DNA of 25,461 nt, taken from positions 1 to 25,461 of the forward strand of contig DCDL01000051.1 in the NCBI GenBank assembly GCA_002316385.1, given 5' to 3'. Positions 8,018 through 15,318 of the stretch are shown here, piece after piece. Every line of letters starts with the position of its first letter. Position 1 is the first letter of the stretch. The DNA comes from Clostridium sp. UBA1056. Lineage in GTDB: Bacteria; Bacillota; Clostridia; Clostridiales; Clostridiaceae. Both the position numbers and the translations under genes were made by a program. Below the pieces are notes generated by a model. It worked only from the letters and a program-made list of their open reading frames with translations. It made no database searches and was not told the origin of the DNA.

Positions 8018-10033
8018 TTACATTGTTAAACTTACCCACAATTCCATAACTGCATCAAGTTCTTTGCTTAACTCCTCTTTCCTAGCGTACAACTTATTAA
8101 GCTCCTCATAATGTATCTTTGAGTTAGTCATAGCTAAGTCAATCTCTTGTATCTCGCTTTCAAGATTTTCAATTCTTGTTTCAATTTTAGCTTTTTCAGC
8201 CTCCTTCTTTTTGGTTTCATCAATATTTGCTGGTTTCTTAACCTTTTTACCCCTTTTATTTTCATCATTGTTCTTTGATTTCTTAACTTTTTCAAACTTT
8301 GCTATCTCATCGTTGATAGCCTTTTCCTCTTTAACCTCTTTATAGTAATCATAATTACCAGGATAGCTTTTAAAACCATTGTCTTCAATGGCAATTACTC
8401 TTTCACTTATTTTATTAATAAAATATCTATCATGAGATATGAAAAATATAGTTCCTTTAAAGTCTTCTAGAGCTTCTTCAAAGGTTTCTATTGAGTCAAT
8501 ATCAAGATGATTAGTAGGCTCATCCAGTATCAATAAATTTACATCTTCATATAATAGCTTACCAAGCTTTAGTCTTATTCTCTCTCCCCCTGATAAATGC
8601 TTTACTTTTTTAAATACACTTTTTCCATAAAACATGAATTTAGACAAGTATTCACGTGCTTTTCCTTCTAGTATTGAAATATCTTCCCTGAAGCACTCTA
8701 GTACAGTAAGTTCCTCATTTTTAAAGGTGATTTTCTGTGGTAAATATGCCGCCATTACATTAGCACCTAATTCCACTACACCAGAATCTGGCTGTTCTTC
8801 ATCTAAAATCATTTTCAAGAAAGTAGTTTTACCACTACCATTTGGGCCAATTAACGCTGCTCTTTCACCAAAATTAATCAATAAATCTACATCTCTTAAA
8901 ATAACCTTATCTTCAAAAGATTTAGAAAGTCCTTCAGCCTTAATTGTCTCATTACCAGATCTTTCACTTTCTTTAAAGGTAAGCTTCATATTCTTTCTTT
9001 CAAACTTCGGTTTTTCAGTTCTTACATATTGACCTCTTGTTCGATAATACTTATTACTTTCAGTATCACTACTTTTCATTTTATCAAGCTTTTTTTGCAG
9101 GCTGGCAGCTCGTTTAAAGAATTTATTATTATCTACCCTAGCTGCCCAATCCCTTAACTCCTTTATAGAGTTCTGTACATTCTTAATCTCCTTTTGCTGT
9201 TCCTTATATTGATGAAATTGTTCAAGCATATTCTCTTCTTTTTGCTTTGCAAAATCAGAATAATTTCCTTTATAAGTCTTACTTTCCATATCCTCTATTT
9301 CTATAATCTTTGTTACTACATTATCTAAAAAGTATCTGTCATGAGATACAATAATTACAATACCATTGTAGCTCTTAAGATAAGCTTCAAGCCATTCAAT
9401 TGACTCCATATCTAGATGATTTGTAGGCTCGTCTAGTAGTAATATATCTGGGTTATCTATGAGCAGTTTACCAAGGATAACCGTAGTTTTTTCACCACCA
9501 CTTAATAAATTAAATTCTTTATTTAAAAAGCTTTCATCTAATTTTAAGCCCGTACAAATCTTACTTAATTTTTCTTCTGTATTATATCCACCTTTAGCTT
9601 CATATAATTCAACCAATTCGCTATACTGCTTCAAAGCTTTTTCTAGATTATCAGCTTTTAAAAATTTCATTTTTTCTTCTAATTCACGCATCTTATTCTC
9701 TATGCTATAAACTTCTTCAAAAGCTAATTTTAGAACATCAATAACCTTTATGCCATCTTCATACTTAGGGATTTGCTCAAGGTAAGCACAAGTAGCTTCT
9801 CTTGGCTTACGAATGAAGCCTTCATCATATCCTGGACTTGTAGCTCCCGGATACCCAATACAATAATTCATTGGTAACACTCCCTCTATTAACCTAAGAA
9901 TAGTACTCTTTCCGCTTCCATTAACCCCTACTATCCCAACTTTCTCTCCTGCATATACTTGAAAACTTATATTTTTAAGAACAAGAGTTGCATCCATATA
10001 TTTTTTTACACCAATCAATGATAATTCAAACAT
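8018..10033 (-). CDS. ABC-F family ATPase, possible ribosomal protection (antibiotic resistance) protein
   Basis: A 671-residue soluble protein with two ABC ATPase domains and no membrane segments. In numbering from the upstream in-frame ATG at 10049-10051 (true start is residue 7): Walker A GVNGSGKST (42-50), signature LSGGEKTT (183-190), Walker B LLLDEPTNHLD (204-214), a charged linker (about 255-365), second Walker A GPNGSGKTT (402-410), LSGGERIR (486-493), LILDEPTNHLD (507-517) and a C-terminal coiled coil rich in K and E (about 590-677). ABC-F proteins bind the ribosome E site; some displace lincosamides, pleuromutilins, streptogramin A or macrolides, others aid translation. The start at 10033 is chosen because AAGGA lies 6 bases upstream; the earlier ATG overlaps that site. 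The long leader with a leader peptide and terminator favours a drug-inducible role, which is inference. Confidence 0.88.
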   Translation of the reverse strand: MFELSLIGVKKYMDATLVLKNISFQVYAGEKVGIVGVNGSGKSTILRLIEGVLPMNYCIGYPGATSPGYDEGFIRKPREATCAYLEQIPKYEDGIKVIDVLKLAFEEVYSIENKMRELEEKMKFLKADNLEKALKQYSELVELYEAKGGYNTEEKLSKICTGLKLDESFLNKEFNLLSGGEKTTVILGKLLIDNPDILLLDEPTNHLDMESIEWLEAYLKSYNGIVIIVSHDRYFLDNVVTKIIEIEDMESKTYKGNYSDFAKQKEENMLEQFHQYKEQQKEIKNVQNSIKELRDWAARVDNNKFFKRAASLQKKLDKMKSSDTESNKYYRTRGQYVRTEKPKFERKNMKLTFKESERSGNETIKAEGLSKSFEDKVILRDVDLLINFGERAALIGPNGSGKTTFLKMILDEEQPDSGVVELGANVMAAYLPQKITFKNEELTVLECFREDISILEGKAREYLSKFMFYGKSVFKKVKHLSGGERIRLKLGKLLYEDVNLLILDEPTNHLDIDSIETFEEALEDFKGTIFFISHDRYFINKISERVIAIEDNGFKSYPGNYDYYKEVKEEKAINDEIAKFEKVKKSKNNDENKRGKKVKKPANIDETKKKEAEKAKIETRIENLESEIQEIDLAMTNSKIHYEELNKLYARKEELSKELDAVMELWVSLTM

Positions 10034-10122
10034 AAAAATTCCTTCTTTCATCCATTATTTAAATTATGCATTTCATGGATAGGCATAAAAGTATCGTAAC
10101 TATCATAACTTTTTAAGTAATT

Positions 10123-10167
10123 AAAAAATAAAAAAAGACTGTAAGAAGATGGCTTCTTCTTACAGTC
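10123..10167 (-). terminator. Intrinsic terminator inside the ABC-F leader (putative attenuator)
   Basis: Perfect 13-base arms at 10137-10149 and 10155-10167 with a 5-base loop. On the minus strand the hairpin is followed by TTTTTTTATTTTTT, an excellent U tract. It lies about 90 bases before the ABC-F start and no minus-strand gene lies between it and the promoter at 10525, so its natural role is premature termination of ABC-F transcription. Confidence 0.85.
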
Positions 10168-10445
10168 GAAATACTCTAATACTATTATAATTTATTTAAA
10201 CCAGATATAAGCTAAAAACATATTATTATGCTATATATCATATTACATAATACTTCAAAAGATTCTCATTCAATGGTTAAAATAACTATTTGCAGTATTA
10301 TAAATTATAGTATTTAATTTCAATAAAGTAAGTTACCTTCTAAATGCCTTATTCCATAAAGAGCATAACAACAAAACCTAAATATAATTAGGCAAATTAA
10401 AACTCATTATAAAATATATATTAATTTATCGATTGAAAATTAATA

Positions 10446-10466
10446 TTAGCAATTAGCTGGTGTCAT
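10446..10466 (-). CDS. Six-residue leader peptide MTPANC in the ABC-F leader
   Basis: A minimal open frame ATG ACA CCA GCT AAT TGC TAA on the minus strand. A strong ribosome site, AGGGGGAAG, is centred about 10 bases upstream, and a near-ideal promoter begins the transcript roughly 25 bases before the ATG. Short leader peptides of this type control antibiotic-resistance ABC-F and erm genes: a drug-stalled ribosome on the leader changes RNA folding so that the downstream terminator does not form. The bases 10466-10475, covering the spacer after the ribosome site and the A of the ATG, are perfectly complementary to 10326-10335 further down the leader, giving a candidate switch helix. Function is inferred from layout. 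Confidence 0.6.
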   Translation of the reverse strand: MTPANC

Positions 10467-10496
10467 AACTTACTTCCCCCTTTTGATGTTTTTTTC

Positions 10497-10525
10497 ATTA
10501 TACCATTTTTTATATTTTATGTAAA
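10497..10525 (-). promoter_or_regulatory. Promoter of the ABC-F leader transcript
   Basis: Minus strand: TTTACA at 10525-10520, a 17-base spacer and TATAAT at 10502-10497, a near-consensus sigma-A promoter. Just upstream and touching the -35 is a 7-base inverted repeat, AAATACA/TGTATTT, at 10523-10545, which could bind a regulator. Confidence 0.85.
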
Positions 10526-10545
10526 TACACTTAAATAATGTATTT

Positions 10546-10977
10546 GCATTACTCCTTAAATTCACAATTGAAGGAACTATCACTATCCTATGGTATTTTA
10601 TACATTTACATGTATATCATTATATTTTTCTCTAAGTAGTGAACATATATACCAACTAGTTTTCCCTTATTTTTAACACTTTTTCTCACTTATAACCAAT
10701 ATGACCCCCGTAATATAGATTTTCATTGTACCCGATTCAGATATCAATAGCACCTATACTATCATCTGAATCATGTAGAGTAATTCTATATTTAGTTAAT
10801 CCAGTCCATACTTCCCTTTCTGATACCCAGTTAAATGACCTTAAAACAGCCTAGGAAATATATGCATAATTATGTTAAATATTTGAAGTCCAAAGTATTA
10901 TCCTGTATAATAAATAAGAATACAGCGATAGAATAGAGTTTAATTTAAGGGCTGTAAGTTAGATAGGGGGAAACCAA
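10546..10977. other. Intergenic stretch with a possible minus-strand gene scrap and the GNAT promoter
   Basis: No complete gene. On the minus strand, 10737-10850 is open for 37 codons and reads like real protein (includes SFNWVSEREVWTGLTKYRI), but there is no start codon or ribosome site; it is probably the tail of a lost gene. The promoter of the downstream GNAT gene is listed separately. Confidence 0.35.
10883..10911 (+). promoter_or_regulatory. Promoter of the plus-strand GNAT gene
   Basis: TTGAAG at 10883-10888, a 17-base spacer and TATAAT at 10906-10911. The leader is about 60 bases and ends in the ribosome site AGGGGGA. Confidence 0.65.
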
Positions 10978-11418
10978 ATGAATAATTTTGTTATTGAAGA
11001 AAGTAAACGAGAAGATTTGGAGATAGTTGATAATAGAATAGTTGAATATAATTATTCAAAAGTACGTTTTACACAAGAACCATCTTTTTTACCAATTAAC
11101 CGGATTATAAAAAGTTTAGATGGAGATACAATAGCAGGAATAAACAGTATATTATATTGTTGGAATTGCCTATATATAGATGTTCTATGGGTAAAAGAAG
11201 ATTTCCGAAAACATGGGTATGGGTCTGCACTTCTAAATGAGGTAGAGAAAGTTGCAAAAGAAAAAGGTTGTAAATTAATTCATTTAGATACCTTTGATTT
11301 TCAATCAAAAGATTTTTATTTGAAACATGGATATGAGATCTTTGGTGTATTAGATGATTGTCCATCGGAACATAAGCGTTATTATATGAAAAAGCATCTC
11401 ATTAAAGAGATTCTCTAA
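10978..11418 (+). CDS. GNAT family N-acetyltransferase
   Basis: A 146-residue single-domain acetyltransferase that would move an acetyl group from acetyl-CoA to an amine. The acetyl-CoA binding strand-loop-helix is at residues 69-95 (YIDVLWVKEDFRKHGYGSAL, with the pyrophosphate loop RKHGYG), followed by the C-terminal strand and helix typical of the fold (LIHLDTFDFQSKDFYLKHGYEIFGVL). The length matches the family minimum. The start has AGGGGGA 7 bases upstream. It is the only plus-strand gene in the first 21 kb apart from the small ribbon-helix-helix gene and stands alone with its own promoter. The substrate is unknown; small free-standing members act on antibiotics, polyamines or protein N-termini. 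Its neighbour, an ABC-F gene with drug-type leader, is suggestive only. Confidence 0.9.
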   Translation: MNNFVIEESKREDLEIVDNRIVEYNYSKVRFTQEPSFLPINRIIKSLDGDTIAGINSILYCWNCLYIDVLWVKEDFRKHGYGSALLNEVEKVAKEKGCKLIHLDTFDFQSKDFYLKHGYEIFGVLDDCPSEHKRYYMKKHLIKEIL

Positions 11419-11549
11419 ATAAGATGAACTAGTTTAACGAACTTATATGCATATTGAGATAAGTGTAAATAATTTAATAATTAAACAAATAATAGCAAAC
11501 GCAAATCCCATAGCAACCGCTATTGAAAGTACCAAAATGGCAGAAAAAA

Positions 11550-11726
11550 TTATTGTAACTCTTCTATAATCTTTTTAATATCAAATTCTTTATTTTGGAT
11601 TTTATAATACTTTTCTTTATACTGAGGCTTTTCTTGAAAACCAATCACATTATCTTCATAGAATTTAATATAAAAGACTTCTTCAATATAAGTACTCTTT
11701 TCATCTCCTCTACATAATTCACCTTT
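11550..11726 (-). pseudogene. C-terminal scrap of an unidentified protein
   Basis: The frame 11550-11726 is open for 58 codons and looks like a genuine protein end (KFYEDNVIGFQEKPQYKEKY, then a lysine-rich helix ending IIEELQ). It lacks a start codon, and the frame is closed by TGA at 11727-11729. I do not recognise the family. Curiously its first residues (LCRGDEK) share a 10-base DNA run (TTATGTAGAG) with the 5' region of the nuclease gene upstream at about 13165-13178, which may mean a duplicated flank or simple chance. The remaining bases 11419-11549 and 11730-11825 show nothing. Confidence 0.4.
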
Positions 11727-11825
11727 TCATCTATCATCATTCAAGAACGTTGATGGCATCTATATTTTCCATTAAAAATCAGGGGTAAAACCGATCATTT
11801 TCCAGCCTAATTTTCACACGTTTTT

Positions 11826-13160
11826 TTATATCAAATCATAATATTTATATAAATCTTGAATGAATCTAACTATTTTATCCCGAATTTCAGAACCGTTTGC
11901 GAATTCGAAACCACCAAATCTGAAAACATCATATCCATATAGCTTTAATCTTCTATCATCTTCTACCATTTTACTATACAATTCAGGGGAAGCCTTATCA
12001 CCAACAGAATAGTGTTGTTTTCCATCGATTTCTATTACAGCTCTTCTACTATTTGAAATTAATAACAGAAAATCCATCCTTTGATGAACATATATTTGAC
12101 CATTTCTCATTTTTGCAGATTTAGGATCATAGTGGCAATATATTTGAGGAATGAGGGCAGGTAATTTATTATTTTTTAATTTATTTAAATTATTATAATA
12201 AATTTTCATAAACAGTTTCTCTGGTTTAGAATCCAAAGATAACTCCAATCTCTTAAATAGTTCTTGTTCTACACTTAATTCATATTCTTCATTTCCTTTA
12301 TTCCACCATGTAACTAAATCATGCCAGCTTAAGCCTTTATTTGAAATAGGCAGTGTATAAACTAAACATTTTTCTGTGTTACCAATAATTTTTACATCAT
12401 TAGTTATGGAGTCTTCTATTACAATATCTGGTTTAGTGCCATATGCAGCAAAAATTAAGTTTTTTATTTTGCCATCTATTCCTTGTGAAATTTTCTCAAC
12501 TGTAAAAATTGGTTCACCTGAAATGTATTTATTATTAATTAGCTTGTATCCATCTTCTATTACAAATTCATTTAATTTATCAACATACGTTTTTTGTTCT
12601 GAATTTGTTCTAACTCTTGGATGAACTATTGTTTGAATCAAATCAATAAACTTTTTATCAGAAACATACATAACGTTTAAAATAACTTCAAACATTTCTT
12701 TGTAACTCAGATCATCATTCCTAACCATATGTTGAAGTATATCTTCATAAGCGTTTTTCTGCCCATAAGAAGATGGAATACACTCTAAATTCCATGATAA
12801 AGAAAGCATTTCATCAATACGTAACTTACCTTCAATTAATAATTGGTCTGATAACCAATCAATAATTTTTCTTCTTGTTATCAAAGATATAGAAAAAAAG
12901 TCGTCATTCATATAAGGATCCACTCTTTTAACAAATACAGGATCACATTCTTCAAGTATAATTATTTTAGCCAATTCCTGTAATTTATTAAAAGAAAATT
13001 TTACTAGTCCACTTTCAATATAAACTCTCTTACTATTCATAGGATCTAATTTACTATCACACTCAATATTATACTTTTTACACACGTTTGGTAGATTATA
13101 AGCCTTATATTCTTTAATATAATCTACAATAACATTCATCAAGTCGTTTTTATCACTCAT
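11826..13160 (-). CDS. AbiJ-like defence protein with C-terminal PD-(D/E)XK nuclease domain
   Basis: A 444-residue soluble protein. The N-terminal two thirds resemble the modules found in abortive-infection proteins of the AbiJ group: a helical part (about 90-180), then HPRVRTNSEQKTYVDKLN...EDGYKL, and a middle part with IFAAYGTKPDIVIEDSI and GLSWHDLVTWW. The C-terminus is a predicted nuclease: D363 in RMDFLLLI, and E377-I-D379-G-K381 in VIEIDGKQHY, followed by the DDRRLKLYGYDVFRFGGFEF segment common in DUF559/Vsr-like folds. The likely role is cutting nucleic acid during phage infection; this is family inference. The start at 13158-13160 is chosen because AGAGGTGAT lies just upstream; a longer in-frame start at 13184 has none. 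A 9-base inverted repeat precedes the gene. It follows the three-gene ATPase operon in the same direction after a 500-base gap containing gene scraps. Confidence 0.72.
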   Translation of the reverse strand: MSDKNDLMNVIVDYIKEYKAYNLPNVCKKYNIECDSKLDPMNSKRVYIESGLVKFSFNKLQELAKIIILEECDPVFVKRVDPYMNDDFFSISLITRRKIIDWLSDQLLIEGKLRIDEMLSLSWNLECIPSSYGQKNAYEDILQHMVRNDDLSYKEMFEVILNVMYVSDKKFIDLIQTIVHPRVRTNSEQKTYVDKLNEFVIEDGYKLINNKYISGEPIFTVEKISQGIDGKIKNLIFAAYGTKPDIVIEDSITNDVKIIGNTEKCLVYTLPISNKGLSWHDLVTWWNKGNEEYELSVEQELFKRLELSLDSKPEKLFMKIYYNNLNKLKNNKLPALIPQIYCHYDPKSAKMRNGQIYVHQRMDFLLLISNSRRAVIEIDGKQHYSVGDKASPELYSKMVEDDRRLKLYGYDVFRFGGFEFANGSEIRDKIVRFIQDLYKYYDLI

Positions 13161-13181
13161 TTGATCACCTCTACATAAAGT

Positions 13182-13214
13182 CAATTAGGCATATTTGCAT
13201 TATTAGCCTAATTG
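13182..13214. repeat. Inverted repeat upstream of the AbiJ-like gene
   Basis: Perfect 9-base arms CAATTAGGC (13182-13190) and GCCTAATTG (13206-13214) with a 15-base spacer, ending 22 bases before the start codon. There is no U tract, so an operator or a leader hairpin is more likely than a terminator. Confidence 0.55.
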
Positions 13215-13416
13215 GTATAGATATAACATGTCCCATTTCATGAATAATTAAAAGTTAATTTACTGTAATCCATTTACTTATAATGCACTTCCTCATCAAC
13301 TCTAAGTACAAAATTTATTCATTCCTAAATAATAATTTAATAAATTCCTCATACACTACTTTAATGCTGTTTATATACTTCTTCCCCCTTCAAATTAAGT
13401 ATTTCCTATGATAAAT

Positions 13417-13542
13417 TTAGTTTAGCTTTTCAACCTTAACTGAACCAACCCCTTCAAACTTTAAAAGCTCTTCCTTAGTTTTTGGCTTTGTAGCAACTAT
13501 TTCATCAAATGTATTACTACTTGTCCCCGAAAATGGTATACC
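13417..13542 (-). pseudogene. HRDC-domain tail, gene remnant
   Basis: A 41-codon open stretch without a start codon, ending at TAA 13417-13419. The residues TFDEIVATKPKTKEELLKF and GVGSVKVEKLN match the last helices of an HRDC domain, the nucleic-acid binding module at the end of RecQ-type and some UvrD-type helicases. The frame is closed upstream by TAG at 13543-13545. Only this tail remains, so a helicase or HRDC-bearing gene was deleted here. Confidence 0.6.
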
Positions 13543-13545
13543 CTA

Positions 13546-13662
13546 TTTACTTATAAATAACTTTCTATATCATTTCAAAATTCATTCATATATTCACCAA
13601 TTATCCATGAATATCCCGTGTAATAATCTGGAATGTAAAATTATTTTGCTTATTCTAATAAT
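13546..13662 (-). other. Spacer with a second short gene scrap
   Basis: Minus-strand frame 13575-13640 reads FYIPDYYTGYSWIIGEYM then NEF and a TGA, a protein-like tail of 21 residues with no start. It lies directly after the stop of the 269-residue gene and supports the view that this spacer is a deletion scar. The other side of the HRDC tail, 13215-13416, shows nothing beyond the likely promoter area of the AbiJ-like gene. Confidence 0.3.
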
Positions 13663-14472
13663 CTATGCTGTAATACTGCTAATATTATTTTTATTCCATT
13701 TATCTATCTTGCTTACATCATAATAAATATCTAGATATTCAAAGAACTTTTCTTCCAGCTCTTCATTATTTAACATAGGAACCATAACTACAGGGTAACT
13801 TTTATTGAATTCAAAAATAACTCTTCTTCCATATCTCTCATCATTACCTAAATGATATTTCTCTATTATTTCTTTATCTTTTATCGTTGCTTTTAATATT
13901 TCACTTAGATCATATTTATCTACTATATCCAAAATTTTAATTAAAAATATATCATTTCTAAAAATGCTATATTTGATTATATAATTATACAGATCTAGAT
14001 TTTCTACTATTAATTTATAGTATTTCTGTTGCTCATTTTCATCTACTATATTATCAGTTATATACTGTGCTCCTAGGATACTTTTGTATATATAATTTTC
14101 CCAATCAAAATCTTTGATAACTATTTTTTTAAATTCTTTAAATCCACCATCCTTAATTTGAGGATAATTTTCTAACAAATACTCTCTGTGTTGCTGACAT
14201 AAAAGTGAATGCCAAAATGTCTCATCCAAATATATATCTCTATTCACATTTATATAATGTTTTGTCATAACTTCAAAAGCTTCTAAAAATTTTTTATTCT
14301 TTTCTTCCTTTTTCCCTTTAGCCATGTATATTGGAAACTCTGGTGCTACATCTATTCTTACTTTTTCTCCAGATAAAAACTCCTCATTTCCAATTAATTT
14401 ATCTTGTAAAAAAGCTTCATATAGATCTTCATTATTTTTATATTTATCCTTTAGTAATCTAACCTCTACCAT
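13663..14472 (-). CDS. Unrecognised 269-residue protein, third gene of the ATPase operon (DUF6339-like)
   Basis: A 269-residue soluble protein, mostly helical, without signal peptide or membrane segments. Its central part, DIYLDETFWHSLLCQQHREYL (about 100-120), resembles the D-x-x-F/L-W pattern I associate with DUF6339, but that match is from memory and weak. No catalytic motif is obvious; the C-terminal half has conserved-looking aromatic and acidic residues (YGRRVIFEFNKSYP near 210). It overlaps the end of the preceding gene by 14 bases and has a very strong ribosome site AAGGAGG inside that gene, so the two are translationally coupled and probably made in fixed ratio. Its job is most likely as partner or effector of the GHKL ATPase two genes upstream. 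Confidence 0.62.
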   Translation of the reverse strand: MVEVRLLKDKYKNNEDLYEAFLQDKLIGNEEFLSGEKVRIDVAPEFPIYMAKGKKEEKNKKFLEAFEVMTKHYINVNRDIYLDETFWHSLLCQQHREYLLENYPQIKDGGFKEFKKIVIKDFDWENYIYKSILGAQYITDNIVDENEQQKYYKLIVENLDLYNYIIKYSIFRNDIFLIKILDIVDKYDLSEILKATIKDKEIIEKYHLGNDERYGRRVIFEFNKSYPVVMVPMLNNEELEEKFFEYLDIYYDVSKIDKWNKNNISSITA

Positions 14473-15316
14473 CTATATACCTCCTTATAGAACTAGTAAA
14501 TCCTTCAATAATTCCATCGGATATTAAATAAATTACCTCATCTATATTGTCTTTATTGAGTTCAGGCACCATTTTATTTTTCATAAGACGATATAACTTT
14601 AAGTCCAGTTCAAGATCTGGTTCTGCAATTTCACTAATGATAACCTCATCCTCATCAACGTTAATTCTATTATTTAATATGAATTCATTAAGTGCCTTTT
14701 GTAAACCCATATATACATATAAATTATTAAGAGAATTATCAGCTATTACATCATTAAACATCATTTCTTCTTTCTTATAAGTAATTACTATGGTTTCCGC
14801 AGTTAAATCTATTTTAATTTCTGACTTTATATTTGAATCTACTCTCTTTTCAAATAACTCAAGTCCTTTTTTTGAACTTTCACTAAAAGTAACAACATTT
14901 GAAAAAGCTAAAACAGAGTTTTTAGGGACAACTATCTCATTTTTTAATTCTTCATACAAACCACATATCTCATCATTTTTTTCAAAGGATATTCTATCAC
15001 AAGATTTAACCATTAATTGAACTTGAGTTCTTTTACTTAAAGAAAGTCTATTTTTGTTTATACTTTTATTTTTTTCTTCTAGCTTAATTTCAAAAAATTT
15101 ATTATCTATGGATTGAATTATTAAAAATAACTTTGCTTGTTCAGACTTTAATAATTCATTTATAAAACTAGAATTAATAGTATAATCTAATTCAATATTA
15201 TAAATATCCTTATTCTCTGACAATTTAACCTCTAAATTAAAAGATCCACTTTCATAGCTATTTGATGAATTAGTTAGTACAGGATATGGGAAGTTAACAT
15301 CTTTCCTATAAATCAT
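14459..15316 (-). CDS. Unrecognised 285-residue protein, second gene of the ATPase operon
   Basis: A 285-residue soluble protein that I do not recognise. The N-terminal two thirds are predicted to be beta-rich with regular alternating hydrophobic strands (for example VNFPYPVLTNSS near 8-19, FNLEVKLSE, AKLFLIIQS, EIKIDLTAETIVITYKKEE). The C-terminal third is helical (NNLYVYMGLQKALNEFIL, then LELDLKLYRLMKNK and IYLISDGIIEGFTSSIRRY). There is no transmembrane segment, signal peptide or known nuclease motif. The ATG lies two bases after the TAG of the ATPase gene and its ribosome site GGAGG lies inside that gene, so expression is tightly linked. The conserved-looking FPYPV start and the context suggest a structural or adaptor partner of the ATPase rather than an independent enzyme. 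Confidence 0.62.
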   Translation of the reverse strand: MIYRKDVNFPYPVLTNSSNSYESGSFNLEVKLSENKDIYNIELDYTINSSFINELLKSEQAKLFLIIQSIDNKFFEIKLEEKNKSINKNRLSLSKRTQVQLMVKSCDRISFEKNDEICGLYEELKNEIVVPKNSVLAFSNVVTFSESSKKGLELFEKRVDSNIKSEIKIDLTAETIVITYKKEEMMFNDVIADNSLNNLYVYMGLQKALNEFILNNRINVDEDEVIISEIAEPDLELDLKLYRLMKNKMVPELNKDNIDEVIYLISDGIIEGFTSSIRRYIDGRG

Positions 15317-15318
15317 TA

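Noticed and set aside
8634..9032. Plus-strand open frame of 132 codons opposite the ABC-F gene
   Set aside because: It is a shadow of the second ATPase domain; the minus strand has clear Walker and signature motifs.
10123..10167. Terminator of an upstream minus-strand gene
   Set aside because: No supportable minus-strand gene lies upstream between it and the ABC-F promoter at 10525, so an attenuator role is the better reading.
11460..11825. A complete small gene in this gap
   Set aside because: Only a start-less 58-codon tail is open; there is no ribosome site or initiation codon.
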